Source of the DNA: Perca fluviatilis
Lineage: Eukaryota > Chordata > Actinopteri > Perciformes > Percidae
DNA length: 64,000 nucleotides
Direction of reading: 5' to 3'
Assembly: GCF_010015445.1 (NCBI RefSeq)
Contig: NC_053120.1
Coordinates: 16,927,097-16,991,096, forward strand
Position numbers and translations under genes: made by a program. The stretch's first letter is position 1. Every line of letters begins with the position of its first letter. The notes below the pieces were generated by a model. The model was not told the origin of the DNA, made no database searches, and worked only from the letters and a program-made list of their open reading frames with translations. This document shows, piece after piece, positions 52,434 through 62,677 of this stretch.

Positions 52434-52471
52434 ATTGGTGCCTTACATACGCAAGTATGTAAGGCACCAAT
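52434..52471. repeat. Perfect 17-bp stem hairpin with GCAA loop
   Basis: ATTGGTGCCTTACATAC (52434-52450) and GTATGTAAGGCACCAAT (52455-52471) are exact reverse complements around GCAA, which as RNA is a GNRA tetraloop. No T run follows and this is not a bacterial context, so it is not a terminator. It is too short for a typical microRNA precursor. Origin unknown. Confidence 0.85.
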
Positions 52472-54223
52472 CTTACATGTTGATGAGTCCGTAGATAAAA
52501 CATGTGTTCACAAGTCTCTGAAAATGTGATCTTGACTATTAATACAGAAACCAGGAAGACAATTTAGTTGAGCTGCTTCCTGTCTTTTACAGACTTCAAT
52601 TAAACCTCCAGTGAAACTTTTGGTGGTGCACTGATAGAAGGTCATCATTGTTAGATTGCACTTTGCCAGCAGGGGTAATTTGCAAGTTTTATTTTGCCTA
52701 ACAATGAGGTATCCAACTCTAGAAGGGGGGGGGGGGTCTATCTAATTAGACAAAATGTAATTGACAATAGTGTTTTATGTTGTTTATCCCAACTAGTGAG
52801 AAGAGTGTTTGGTTCTAAGGATGGTAATTTACATCAGGTGGTAGATTTGTCACTGCTTCAGTCGTATTGAGTTAAAGTGGAAACGTGGCCTCGAGGGGCC
52901 ACTAGTGGGGCCTGTGAATGCTTTCTTGGTTTAAAATTGCACAATCAACATTTAGACATTAGAGAAAGAAAGCCTTTATTCATAAGCCCACTGATATTTG
53001 TTGCTCGTTGGTTTGTAGCGGTGTTTGAATTGGACCTTTTGAGATCTATCTCGGTTTGATGCTCACCTGTGCGAGGCGATGCTGATTCAGGTGCCTCCCT
53101 CTGCAGGACTTGGCCAAATCCCTAAGGCCTTTGCACCTAAATGCACTGGCAGCAGCATCTGTTGGCTGAGCTTTAAAGACTAGTTTCTAAGGAAAAGAGA
53201 GCAGCAGCTTCTAGGATGTTAGCAGCACAATTAAACAAAGCTCTGCTAATCTTTACAGCTGGCGTCAAGAGGCACTGTGTTCTAGCAGAACGGTGTTATC
53301 CGTAGCATGGCACTGGAACTCTGACAGGCTGGATAATGTGCCCTGCGTGCTGTCACCACCCTCATCACGGCAGCGCCTTCACTGCTTCACTTCACTGTAC
53401 TGTACTAGCAACAACCCTAATATACATCATAAAGAGAAAAGACACAGCAATGAATTAGCATTATTCAATTATATACACTCCACTTATTTGTAGCAGCATT
53501 TAAAGAAATGTAAATTGACCTCAAGTTTGGAGGTAATGAATTTGATTATGCCAGCACATCTAATTTCATGGCATTTGGGAATGAAATATGTTTTGCTTAT
53601 AATTCTTTTCTCACAGTGATGGTGAAAAGCTATGCAGCGTGATGCTTTTTAAAGGTCCCCTTTCTGTTTTATGTCTTGTATCATAATGACAGAATTTTCC
53701 ATTTTGGTTCTTTGGAACTTGGAACACATCCAAGCTTAATTTAAGTCATTACTTGTTGAGTGCAGCTCAACCATCAATTCTGACAACTTGTTACAGGTTG
53801 GAGTGTGAACTCATTTTCCCTCTAACACATTTTATACCAGATAGAGGGCTTTGGCTGACCCTGCAGACACTCAACACTTGACACTTCAAAGACTCACAAA
53901 ACTACCTCAAGTAGTTTGCAAACTATCCTGCTAAACTTTGGGAAAGCTGATGGATGGAAACAAACAACCTGCTGATGTGTCCTAATATGAAAGACTTGGA
54001 TAGATATTTTTAGGGTGGGGTGGAGAGATACTATCTTAGGTCTATTAATGCAGTCATTGCTGTGCTGCCCCAGGCCATAGGGCCTAATCCAGAGGAGGGA
54101 GAGTGAATGGGACTGTGGCTCGGGCTTGCCAGACCTACTTAGGTTCTGGTTGAGAGCACAGTGCTGTGTGGGCGAATCTATTCTGTCCTGGGCAGGGCAC
54201 AGCATAAACATTGCCCAGGGAAC
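52472..54223. other. Unique sequence with a G12 run and a candidate island
   Basis: A G run occupies 52725-52736. The block 53050-53345 is complex and could be conserved. No coding or transposon signal. Confidence 0.4.
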
Positions 54224-54260
54224 GCAGGCAGGCAGGCAAGCAGGCAGGCATGCAGGCAGT
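54224..54260. repeat. (GCAG)n imperfect microsatellite
   Basis: About nine CAGG units with single-base variants. Confidence 0.9.
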
Positions 54261-54457
54261 CAAGCGGACAAGAGCAAAACTATAAGGATGGTTGCCTTTA
54301 ATTTCCTTTTCACTGACTCCCCTCAACTGTCCAGGGCCTGAGAGCAAGAGAGGGTAAAGAGAAAACAGAGTGTGAATGTTTGTGGAAATTACCTGTAGAA
54401 GCTATCTTTTTTCGGGGCTTCACCAAAGTATGTCCTGCTATCAGCCCTCCTCTTTTG

Positions 54458-54465
<8 letters not shown>

Positions 54466-54514
<49 letters not shown>
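54466..54514. repeat. (CA)n microsatellite
   Basis: About 24 pure CA units after a short CTCTCT run. Confidence 0.97.
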
Positions 54515-54515
<1 letters not shown>

Positions 54516-57500
54516 ATCACACTCTTTCACGGCAAATCTGCCCCGATCCATCCAGTCGACGGCCGTGAAGCAATGACTCTCTCTCTCTTACTGTCTTTAA
54601 GTGATCTGTGTTTGCTCCATGGCACTCTGGCGCTCTGACCTTCTGAACCTGCATGTAAACAGAGCACCGCTGCACCCCCATCCACTAGCCCGCGGCCACC
54701 ATCCCCCACCTTTCACTATACCAAATAAGGAAGACGGAGCCACTGAGAGCCAGCAAGTCGGTCAGCCAACCCACTGAGGAGGCCATTAGTGAGCCAGCAA
54801 GCCAGCAGAGGGGTTGGTAGAAAACCACCTCTGGCATCACTCATCACTCCTAGCCTCCCTGGCCTCACCCGCCTCTCCGCGGTATAGAAATGCACACACA
54901 CTCACGGCATGTGCACAAACACTCGCTGAAAGGCTCACTTACATCTGCACACAGCACCATGCGCACAGTGACCCGAAAGCGTTAAAGGCACTCAAATTCA
55001 AACACATACAGTACACTGTATACAGTGACACACATTGAAAGACACATATGCACACGCAGCACATTAAAAATCACTCAGAGGCACACATACTTACAAAAGA
55101 CACATTCACAGGACGCTACACATCCAAACATGTACACAGAGTAATGACATATTACTGCATAAAAACACCCCTATACACAGCATAAATTATACACTGGGTT
55201 GTTTCAACAGAACAATCAAAGATGTGTTTCTAACTTTGCTTAAAGCTAGATTTATACGGGGATATACCATTACAGGTACTTATTGCTCAGTAAAAGTGCT
55301 TATTACCACACTAAAAACAAGCTTGCACAGAAAACATTAAGCATAATAAGGCAATAAGACTTTTACTGGATATGTCTGCAAGCAGAATTTAAATTTTTTC
55401 TTTAGTTTACATTTGGTCAGTTTTTTTTTTTATCCCAAACATAATAGGAATGCTGTTTACACCAGTAGTCCTATCATGCCTCTCATTCAGCATCTAACAC
55501 ACACATAAAGCACAGACTAATGATTATCTTTAATTATGTTAGCCACTTTTAAGTAAATCACACCTTTACATTCTGGGATACAATATTTGTATAACAGGGA
55601 AATTAAATTATAAATGATTTTCTTAAAATGAAATGGATAAATAAAATAAATGTGCTTGATTTTACAGACTCCTTCTTACAAATGTAGCTTTAGTCATGGT
55701 GGAACAGCAACATCACGTATTGACATGAATATTTAATATATAGTGTTTAATAAAAGGCAAGTACTGGTCTAACCCTACACACACCAGTGGAGAACATATG
55801 AAACCTTCACTAGTTTACAGCAGTGGCAGTTAAACTAACTGTCCGCTCAGTCCAGTAATGCCAACCTAAAAAATTGAAATGTACTGCAGCAGTGGGCACC
55901 ATATAAAACAACCCTTGTCAGTTTAACAGTATTCACAGGACACACAGTTAAACACAGTAATACAAAACACTCCCTCTCTGTCTGTGTTTTTGTCTCCCTC
56001 TGTCCTCACTTTTTCTTCTGAAATCCTTTGGTTTATTTAGCTGCACTCTTTCACCTGCCTTCAAATGTCGGCTGAGTTCAACAGAGCTGGAGGGAAAACA
56101 CTCTCAGAGAGAGAGAAAGCCATATTGAGAGTGAGCTGGTTAAAAGAAATGCAGGAGAATTGAAGGAGAAAGAGAGAGGCGGGAGTGAGTGTTTGGTAGC
56201 AGAAAAGTCCTCCATGAGGGTTATACAGACTCTAATGCATTATAACAGCAAATAACACTCTATAATTTAGGCATTTATCTGATGTTTTCTCCATAATGCC
56301 CATTGTTAGACTTGTTAAGTGAGAACTTGTATCATGCAATCATGCCAGGATGTATTTAATGACGGATTGAATACACAAAAATGGGATTTTGCTCGCAATT
56401 CTCTTAGGAGTAAGCAAGTCAAAACACAACACCAGGGAGAAGCACCAAAGATTTCACCAAAATCACAACACCAATCACAGATGCTGCACTTCTTTTGTTA
56501 TTAGTTACTTTAAAATTGTGGGGGAAATGGAAGAAATCAAACAGAATGAAAAAAACATTGAAAGCTGAAAGATATAAAGATCCAGATATTGTTTTAATTG
56601 CTGTAAATTAGAAATTAGAGACAACATGTGAGGGCTGTCTGTTGTATGAAACTACGATTGCAACCTTGCAACTGCCCACGTTCTTTTGTATTGAAGTGAC
56701 GCTCAGCAAGACGGTGGACCCCATGATGACCTGTAATGAAATGCACGCATGCAAAAATTCCTAAAAATGCAAAGAGAGCTTAAAAATGTATTCTCTACCC
56801 AGCAGCATGTAATTCATTTCATTCCCATCCCTGCCCCTCCCAGTACACCCACCAAGCTCCAATCTCCATTCTCAAACTCCTGCCTATCGCAGTGCTCGCT
56901 TGTGTATCAAGGTAATGAATTCATAATCTCTCTCAAGCTCTTTGTAGATCTCTATCGTGGTGGGAGATAAGAGGGAGCATCGTTGCACTCTAATAGCCGT
57001 CAGTCTGCCTGTGTTGCTGCTTGCTGTGTGCGTTTGTATGTACAGTATGTGTGTGCGTGTGTCATCACCACAAACCCCAGCACACTATCCTCCATTTTGA
57101 CTTCCAGGGAGGAAAAAGGATTCTAGCCCAGTGCACAGTCACTTATCAGTTAACTTTTTAAGGCTACGCGTGCACCAACAGCGGATGTGCTTACTGCTCT
57201 TCTCTCTGAGATGGGTAAGCACAGAGTGCTGGTCCACTTTCTCCCTTCCAGTGTCTTGTTCGCACTGAAACTCCACATAGCACTTTCCTTAGCTGTCAAA
57301 CACTCAACCACAGGGAGAGTGATATCTACTGTAAATATGAGGGCGAGACAGGCTCAGAGTTACTAAACTTGTGACTAGGGGTGGCTCTCGAGGGCTGCCT
57401 ACTGCCCCATGCGCATGTTTTTAATTGTGTTTTTGGTGGGGTGATGAAATGTCCTCCATTTGAGCGCGAGTTGGCAGTAAGTGGGCTGTCGCCTCCAGGG

Positions 57501-57922
57501 ACAGAGTGAGCGATGGCCCGCTGCTATCGGAGGTGATTGTACCTCAACCCCTAGGGGTGACAGATGAACGGAGGGGAGCAGGGTGACAATGAGGAAAGAA
57601 GCTAATTTTTTCTTATATTGAGTTAAAGACAGGATGGGGCGTAAGAAAGAATTGTAAGTATGCACGTAAATCTGGACTAGCTAAACTTGGGCAGTGTTGA
57701 CACGTTTGTAACACTCTGCCCTTTTGTTGGCTTTTGAGTTGAGCATCTCTGTAAATAGAAGTAAGCAGAAATATATTGAAGGAAAACCCAGGCTCATTCA
57801 TCTTTTTGTTAACTAAGTACAGTTTGCTGACATTTTAACGGTGGCATAGATCTTTTTGATGTAGATGCATGGTATGTGAAAAAGCAAATTAGGTCTAAGA
57901 ACAAATGCTCTTCTAATAGAGT
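54515..57922. other. Unique sequence, CA-leaning then AT-rich
   Basis: Scattered CACACA text at 54880-55110, then AT-rich sequence to about 56530. The block 57400-57620 is CpG-retaining and complex and is a candidate conserved element. No gene. Confidence 0.4.
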
Positions 57923-57937
57923 AGGTAATGTATTTTT

Positions 57938-58124
57938 TTATAAAGTTTTTTGGGCATTTTAGGCCTTTATTTTATAGGACAGCTGAAGTCATGAAGGGGG
58001 AGATAGATGGGGAGTGACATGCAGCAATGGGCCACAGGTCAGAGTCGAAGCTGCGGCCGCTACGTCAAGGAGTAAACCTCTATATATGGGCACGCGCTCT
58101 ACCAGGTGAGCTACCCAGGCGCCC
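57938..58124 (-). mobile_element. tRNA-derived SINE (187 bp, minus strand)
   Basis: Read on the minus strand, the unit begins CTGGGCGCCTGGGTAGCTCA. An A-box-like TAGCTCACCTGG is followed about 60 bases on by a B-box-like CTTCGACTCTG (complement of 58040-58050). That is the internal RNA polymerase III promoter layout of a tRNA head. The tail is AT-rich. A direct repeat with one mismatch in 15 flanks it: AGGTAATGTATTTTT (57923-57937) and AGGTAAAGTATTTTT (58125-58139), as expected for LINE-mediated retrotransposition. The text is one I recall as common in percomorph fish. Confidence 0.78.
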
Positions 58125-58139
58125 AGGTAAAGTATTTTT

Positions 58140-60353
58140 AAAGAAATTATGACCACCAACTGGGCGAAGTTATTGCTTACTATGTATCTTTTTTTCATAT
58201 GAGGAAGATCACACCATAATACTAGTAGATCGACTGTACATTCTGAATAAGTTATAATCTGTGTATTTATTTCATAAGAACTATAGATGCTGTGTTCAAA
58301 ATTGTATTGCAATCTGCAATTTATTCATCTTTCCCGTGTCTATGGACATCAAGCTCATGTCAATGTTGCGATTCAAGACCCCAAGTCCTTTAAAATCAGG
58401 TAAAACAACTATATTGCATTCATGATGTCGGAGCACTTATGTATGATTTGGGAGGCATTCTTCTCCCCTTTTTTCTTGGATGCTAGTGTTTCCTGTTGGA
58501 CAACAGTGATAAGCAGACATCGTGGTGAGTATCAGCTTCACTTGGAGACATAACAGCTGACAGGAGGCCAGTTGTTTCGACAAGGTTCACTGGTCGTTTG
58601 GAGCGTCTTCACACACTACATGCTGTTACACGATTCGGTAACAAGACGCAAACGATTAAGCACTTTCCCTGGAGCACTCGCCACATCTTCCGCCCTTTGA
58701 ATTTACATGGCATTTATGAACACTCACAAGGAAAACAAAACGTGGAGGGGGAGAGCAGGGGAAGAGAGCTCCTAGTGTAGAGGAGTCTCATTATTCCGTT
58801 ATGGATTGCACATGTCAGGCGGTAAGTGCTCTTTTTATCCTTCTAAAGCACTGGCCACTGAGCGCATTTCCCTACACGAATGAAAATTCACCATGTTAAG
58901 GCTCACGCCACCAGGGGAATGGCGGTGAGAGCTCTGGGTTGTTGCTAAGATTTACCGGCCTGATTAAATAAAGGGCGTAGTAGTGTGAATAAGAGGCCAA
59001 GGGAGAAATCTACATGATATAATCACATGTTTTTTAGAACCCCCCCCCCCCCACACACACACACACACACACACCCTTAACTCCTCTTTATAGTGTGTTA
59101 CATGTCACGCTGGGTTTTTAAACAAAGAGCAGAGAGAGGGCAGTGGAGGATTGCTTGTGGCTCAGGATGGCTTTCTGCCAACACACTAAGATGGGTCTTT
59201 TTAAAAGGGCCCGTTCCCATCCATTACTGCCCGCATACCTTGAAAAGTTCACACAAAATATATTGCTACTCTCGTTCCAATTGGGCAGGAGAGGCCTTTC
59301 ATTTGATGCACTGTGCCTCACAAATTGTAGCCCCCTTTCCAAAGACTGCAAAATTTAATCTCATTTCCTTTGATTTCCCATCATACACCCTGGTCTTTAA
59401 TGCATCAGGAAGGTGATTTGACGTAGCCAGCTACCGGTATTCTTTAGCTGAGCAGTTGTGGCTGGGCTAGGGGACAATATTTTTTTCTTTCTGTTCAGAG
59501 GCCACAATGGCTTTTAAATCCCAGTATCAGACAGTCACTTCCACTACCTTCTGAGCCAGAAGGGGTTTTGTATTAGAATGCAATCTCTAACAAAAATAAA
59601 GAAAACTTAACTGATCTCAGCCTAAGATAAAGTGACATTTGGCTGCATGTTGGCTGGCGGTAACTGCCTGTGGGTCAGTGGATTGATGTGTCTCCAGTCT
59701 GTGTCTCGCCTCCCTACTGGACAAAGTGGACACTAGCTGTCACTATTCAAATTCAAATTCTACCAGCCAATCAGAGTTGCTGTTTCATCTTAAAGCCAAT
59801 GTGATTGGATGAACTCATGTCCAAAATCCTCCTCACTTACAGCAAAGTGAAAGGAGTAGGATGAAGAGTGATGATGGCTCTCACCAGAAGTTGTTGTAAA
59901 TCCATGTAATATTTTTTCCCTTTAATTTGGAATATGAGTAATTACTAGAGCAAGATTTTATTGCAGCTGATGTTTGTTTTGCTGTTGTTTTGTAGCACAT
60001 TGTAACTCAAAAATTTAATTTTTTTATTATTACTGAAATTAAAACGCTTGATGCTAATTTGATTAGTTTTGAAATGTAAATGGTAATAAGGACAAACAGG
60101 ACAGACAGCACTAAAAAGTAATACATATTCATTAAACAATTAAAACTAAGTAACTTTTCCAAATTGTTTGTTCCAGCCTTGTATTTTAGCTGATGTGCAG
60201 CTTACAGACTGTATAACAAATATTTTGCTATTAAGTAGCCTAGGCTTATTTTTAGCTATAACACTGCTTGGTATTGACAGTGGAAAGTGGTCACACATTT
60301 TACTCCTTTGCATGCAATTTCATGACTATTTATAGAACATCAAAAATTATGAT
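58140..60353. other. Unique sequence with a C/CA run and candidate islands
   Basis: A C run followed by (CA)n lies at 59040-59075. Blocks 58590-59000 and 59190-59420 are complex and CpG-retaining, with a GTAAGT at 58822 but no convincing acceptor-bounded coding segment; they may be conserved regulatory elements. 59930-60350 is AT-rich. Confidence 0.4.
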
Positions 60354-60357
60354 TTAA

Positions 60358-60852
60358 AGGGGCGCTATGCAGTTTCGGCCATTTCTTCACGCTTTTTGCT
60401 CGCAGGTTTCGCTATAGAGCTCCCCCGACAGCTTTGGAATAGATATTTGGCAGCTCCTATGTTTACTCATGTCTGACTCCTCACTCGGTCAGTCTGCCGT
60501 TTCCCCTTTCTCTGTTCCTCTGACAATGCTATCCTAGCTTTCTGCTTCTTTTTTTGCCAGCTCAGCCATGATGATAGTGTGAAAAACTCCATCACTACCT
60601 TGTTAGCCGGTTCCTGAATCGGCGTATGTGTGCAGTGCCGTGAAGCAATTCGTTACATCACGAGACCTGATATCACGCGATACTTCCTGATGCTAAGGAA
60701 AGTTGCAAGGTTGGTTTTTCCGCTCACAGGTGCTAGGGAGGAGCAAGATGACCACCATTCAACTCGAAAAAAAAGTCATATAACCATTCCAATGACTCCG
60801 GAGCTGTTCAGTTAAGGTTAATTAAGCTAAAAAGAAACGGTATAGATCCCCT
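60358..60852. mobile_element. TTAA-flanked non-autonomous DNA transposon (495 bp)
   Basis: TTAA stands at both outer edges (60354-60357 and 60853-60856). The element begins AGGGGCGCTATGCAG and the complement of its end reads AGGGGATCTATACCG, an inverted repeat of about 11 of 15 positions. The interior (GCTCGCAGGTTTCGCTATAG and following) matches my recall of a frequent percomorph repeat. It has no transposase frame. Confidence 0.75.
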
Positions 60853-60856
60853 TTAA

Positions 60857-61399
60857 TTCAATTGATTTTTTTTTTTTATTGCAAATCAGGTTCTTGTAGT
60901 TTATAACTTTAGCCTAGATGTTTGTATCTTAGACACGTAACTTTTAGGCTATTTAAAAACAACAAGATAGGCATAGTGAAATATCTTTCCAAATGTTTTT
61001 CTGTACTCTGTGCTTTATGTCACTGCACAATTGCTCTGTATGCTTGTCTTCTCTTCATTGTGCCATGGCAGCACAGATTTATGAAAATAAAAGATCAGCC
61101 ACAGTATCTCGTTTCGTTACAGGTCCAATTGTGTTATGATTTCCGACTAAACGTGCTTGAACGCACCAGGTTGGTAGGATTTACGATTCCGGAGAAGTCA
61201 AGGGACGAAGTTTATGAGGCGGCATTGAACGCAGCACAAGGCTCAGTATTTTTTCACTGCAATAGAGGGGAGGGAGAAAGGGGGGTATTTGACTCCTGTC
61301 TCCCCACCCCCAGTCCGTGCGAGGTGGATTTAGGAAGAAAGGATCCAAAACCTGGGACGCGGAGATAACGAGAGACACCAATAAAGAGATAGGCTATAC
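60857..61399. other. Upstream flank of the CpG-rich exon
   Basis: AT-rich at first, becoming CpG-richer from about 61145. A 148-codon frame ends here at 61368, but it starts in AT-rich sequence and has no domain; not called. Confidence 0.4.
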
Positions 61400-61644
61400 A
61401 TTTGGAAATCCGCGCGCGGCGGTGTCGCGCACGGATTATTATAGGCTATTTCTTTTTCGTTCGCTGAGGAGATTCTGACTCGGAGCGTCTGATCTGAAGG
61501 AAGGAGGGGGGGGGGGGACAGGAATACAAACGCAAAGGGAATAATAGAAGTGTTTTCTACTCGTTCCCTCCGTTAACAAGTGACTGCTCTGCTGCTCAAG
61601 AAAGTGGAATATAGCGGTGTTTTTTTTTTTTTCTACCGTCGGGG
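61400..61644 (+). promoter_or_regulatory. CpG-rich promoter or 5' leader candidate
   Basis: CpG density rises sharply (AATCCGCGCGCGGCGGTGTC near 61408, TTCGTTCGCTGAGG near 61458), unlike most of the window, and this runs directly into the open exon at 61645. A G12 run (61506-61517) and a T13 run (61620-61632) lie in the leader. No clear TATA box. The start of transcription cannot be placed; this may be promoter, untranslated leader or both. Confidence 0.45.
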
Positions 61645-61769
61645 ATGCAAAGTAACTGTCTTTCTGAGGGAATACGACGGATCACCCACAAAGAATACGG
61701 ATTTGAAAAGCTGTCCCCCGTAAACAAACTAGGGGGTAGTTTGAGAAAGCCCTTTCTCACGCCGATGAA
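61645..61769 (+). CDS. Putative first coding exon, protein unidentified (partial)
   Basis: An ATG at 61645 (G at -3) opens 41 codons plus two bases, ending at a strong donor GAA|GTAAGT (GTAAGT at 61770-61775). Without splicing the frame would stop two codons later, so it only makes sense as a spliced exon. The peptide begins MQSNCLSEGIRRITHKEYGF and ends LRKPFLTPM. It is basic, with mixed composition, no low-complexity run, no signal peptide and no transmembrane stretch. It sits directly after a CpG-rich leader, the usual place for a vertebrate first exon. I do not recognise the family, so no function is offered. The remaining exons would lie mostly to the right of the window. Alternatively it is a chance frame in a 5' UTR exon with a real donor. 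Confidence 0.5.
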
Positions 61770-61775
61770 GTAAGT

Positions 61776-62662
61776 TTTTGCAACTTTTCTTCTTATGAAC
61801 TCTCGAAATGCTTGATATGAGTTTAGAGAGCGGGCTAAAGATATAAAGTAAATAAATGTGGTAAGAGAGTGTGTGTGTGTGTGTGTGTGGGGAGGGGGGG
61901 GAGGACAGAAGTCTACAACTCTTTTTCAACTCTGCCATCATGCTGGACTGTTGTATCTGTCTTTTCCATGCAAGTAGACTAAAGTCTGCTCCGGGAAAAA
62001 AGAAAAATATATGTCGTGCAGGAGGTGTTTTAAAATAAATGTAGCCTATTTGCCCTGACTTTTTCGTCAACTTAAGTTTCTTTGCGTATGCTGTACGGAA
62101 GAGTGCGGTTAACGGTTTTGTCCTGATGCAGAGGTTCCCTAAACTCTATCACATCCAGGACTCCACATATACACAGATCCATCTCTGAGCCTCCTTTCTA
62201 GTGAGATTTTGGCCAACATGCTAACATTATTTTGCAAAACACTTTGTGTGCGATGTTCATCACAAATTTCAGTGCTAAGCAATAGTCCTTAAAACAGTTA
62301 GTATATGTTGCTTGTTTATGTTACTAATAAAAAGTCGAGAAGAAAAGACCGTATCAATAAAACACAGTAAGATTCCCATAAATGATGTGTGAAGGATTTT
62401 CTCTGCTAGTAGTGTGTCTGCAGAGCTTTGTGTGGAGTTGATTACAATTGATTGGAGCTATTTTTTTTAATGAAGAGCTTCTTTCAGCAATTTCTTTGAT
62501 GTCTGTACAATCAATATCCTTTTAATTTTTCACCATTACTACTTTGTTCGGTAAATCGTCTGCCTTGAGAAGTAACTTTTGTCTGATTGTGTTGGAAAGT
62601 TTAGATACAGCTTCAGGCTATGACTTTTTTTTTTTTTTTTTTTCATTCTTCTTTTGTTACAG
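61776..62662 (+). other. Putative intron 1 sequence
   Basis: Follows the donor at 61770. Contains (GT)9 with G-rich tail at 61869-61902 and a T19 run at 62625-62643 that forms the polypyrimidine tract of a candidate acceptor. No other features. Confidence 0.4.
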
Positions 62663-62671
62663 CAGGCTACA
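62663..62671 (+). other. Candidate 9-nt microexon
   Basis: A very strong polypyrimidine tract ending TTCTTTTGTTACAG (AG at 62661-62662) is followed nine bases later by a strong donor GTAAGT (62672-62677). CAGGCTACA between them would keep the reading phase of the exon at 61645-61769 and adds no stop. Vertebrate neural genes use 3-27-nt microexons with this architecture. The acceptor could instead be unused or lead to a longer exon. Confidence 0.25.
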
Positions 62672-62677
62672 GTAAGT

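Noticed and set aside
52434..52471. Hairpin as a rho-independent terminator or microRNA precursor
   Set aside because: Not a bacterial context and no T run; at 38 nt it is too short for a standard pre-miRNA.
53640..53670. AAAGGTCCCC near 53652 as another end of the AGGTCCCATGG family
   Set aside because: Similarity is limited to about eight bases, no TTAA edge and no partner end.
58598..58822. Possible coding exon ending at GTAAGT near 58822
   Set aside because: Frame lacks an ATG start and stops before the donor; no good acceptor bounds it. Left as a candidate conserved non-coding block.
60922..61368. 148-codon frame just left of the CpG-rich leader
   Set aside because: Begins in AT-rich sequence, crosses a sharp composition change and has no family resemblance; probably promoter flank.
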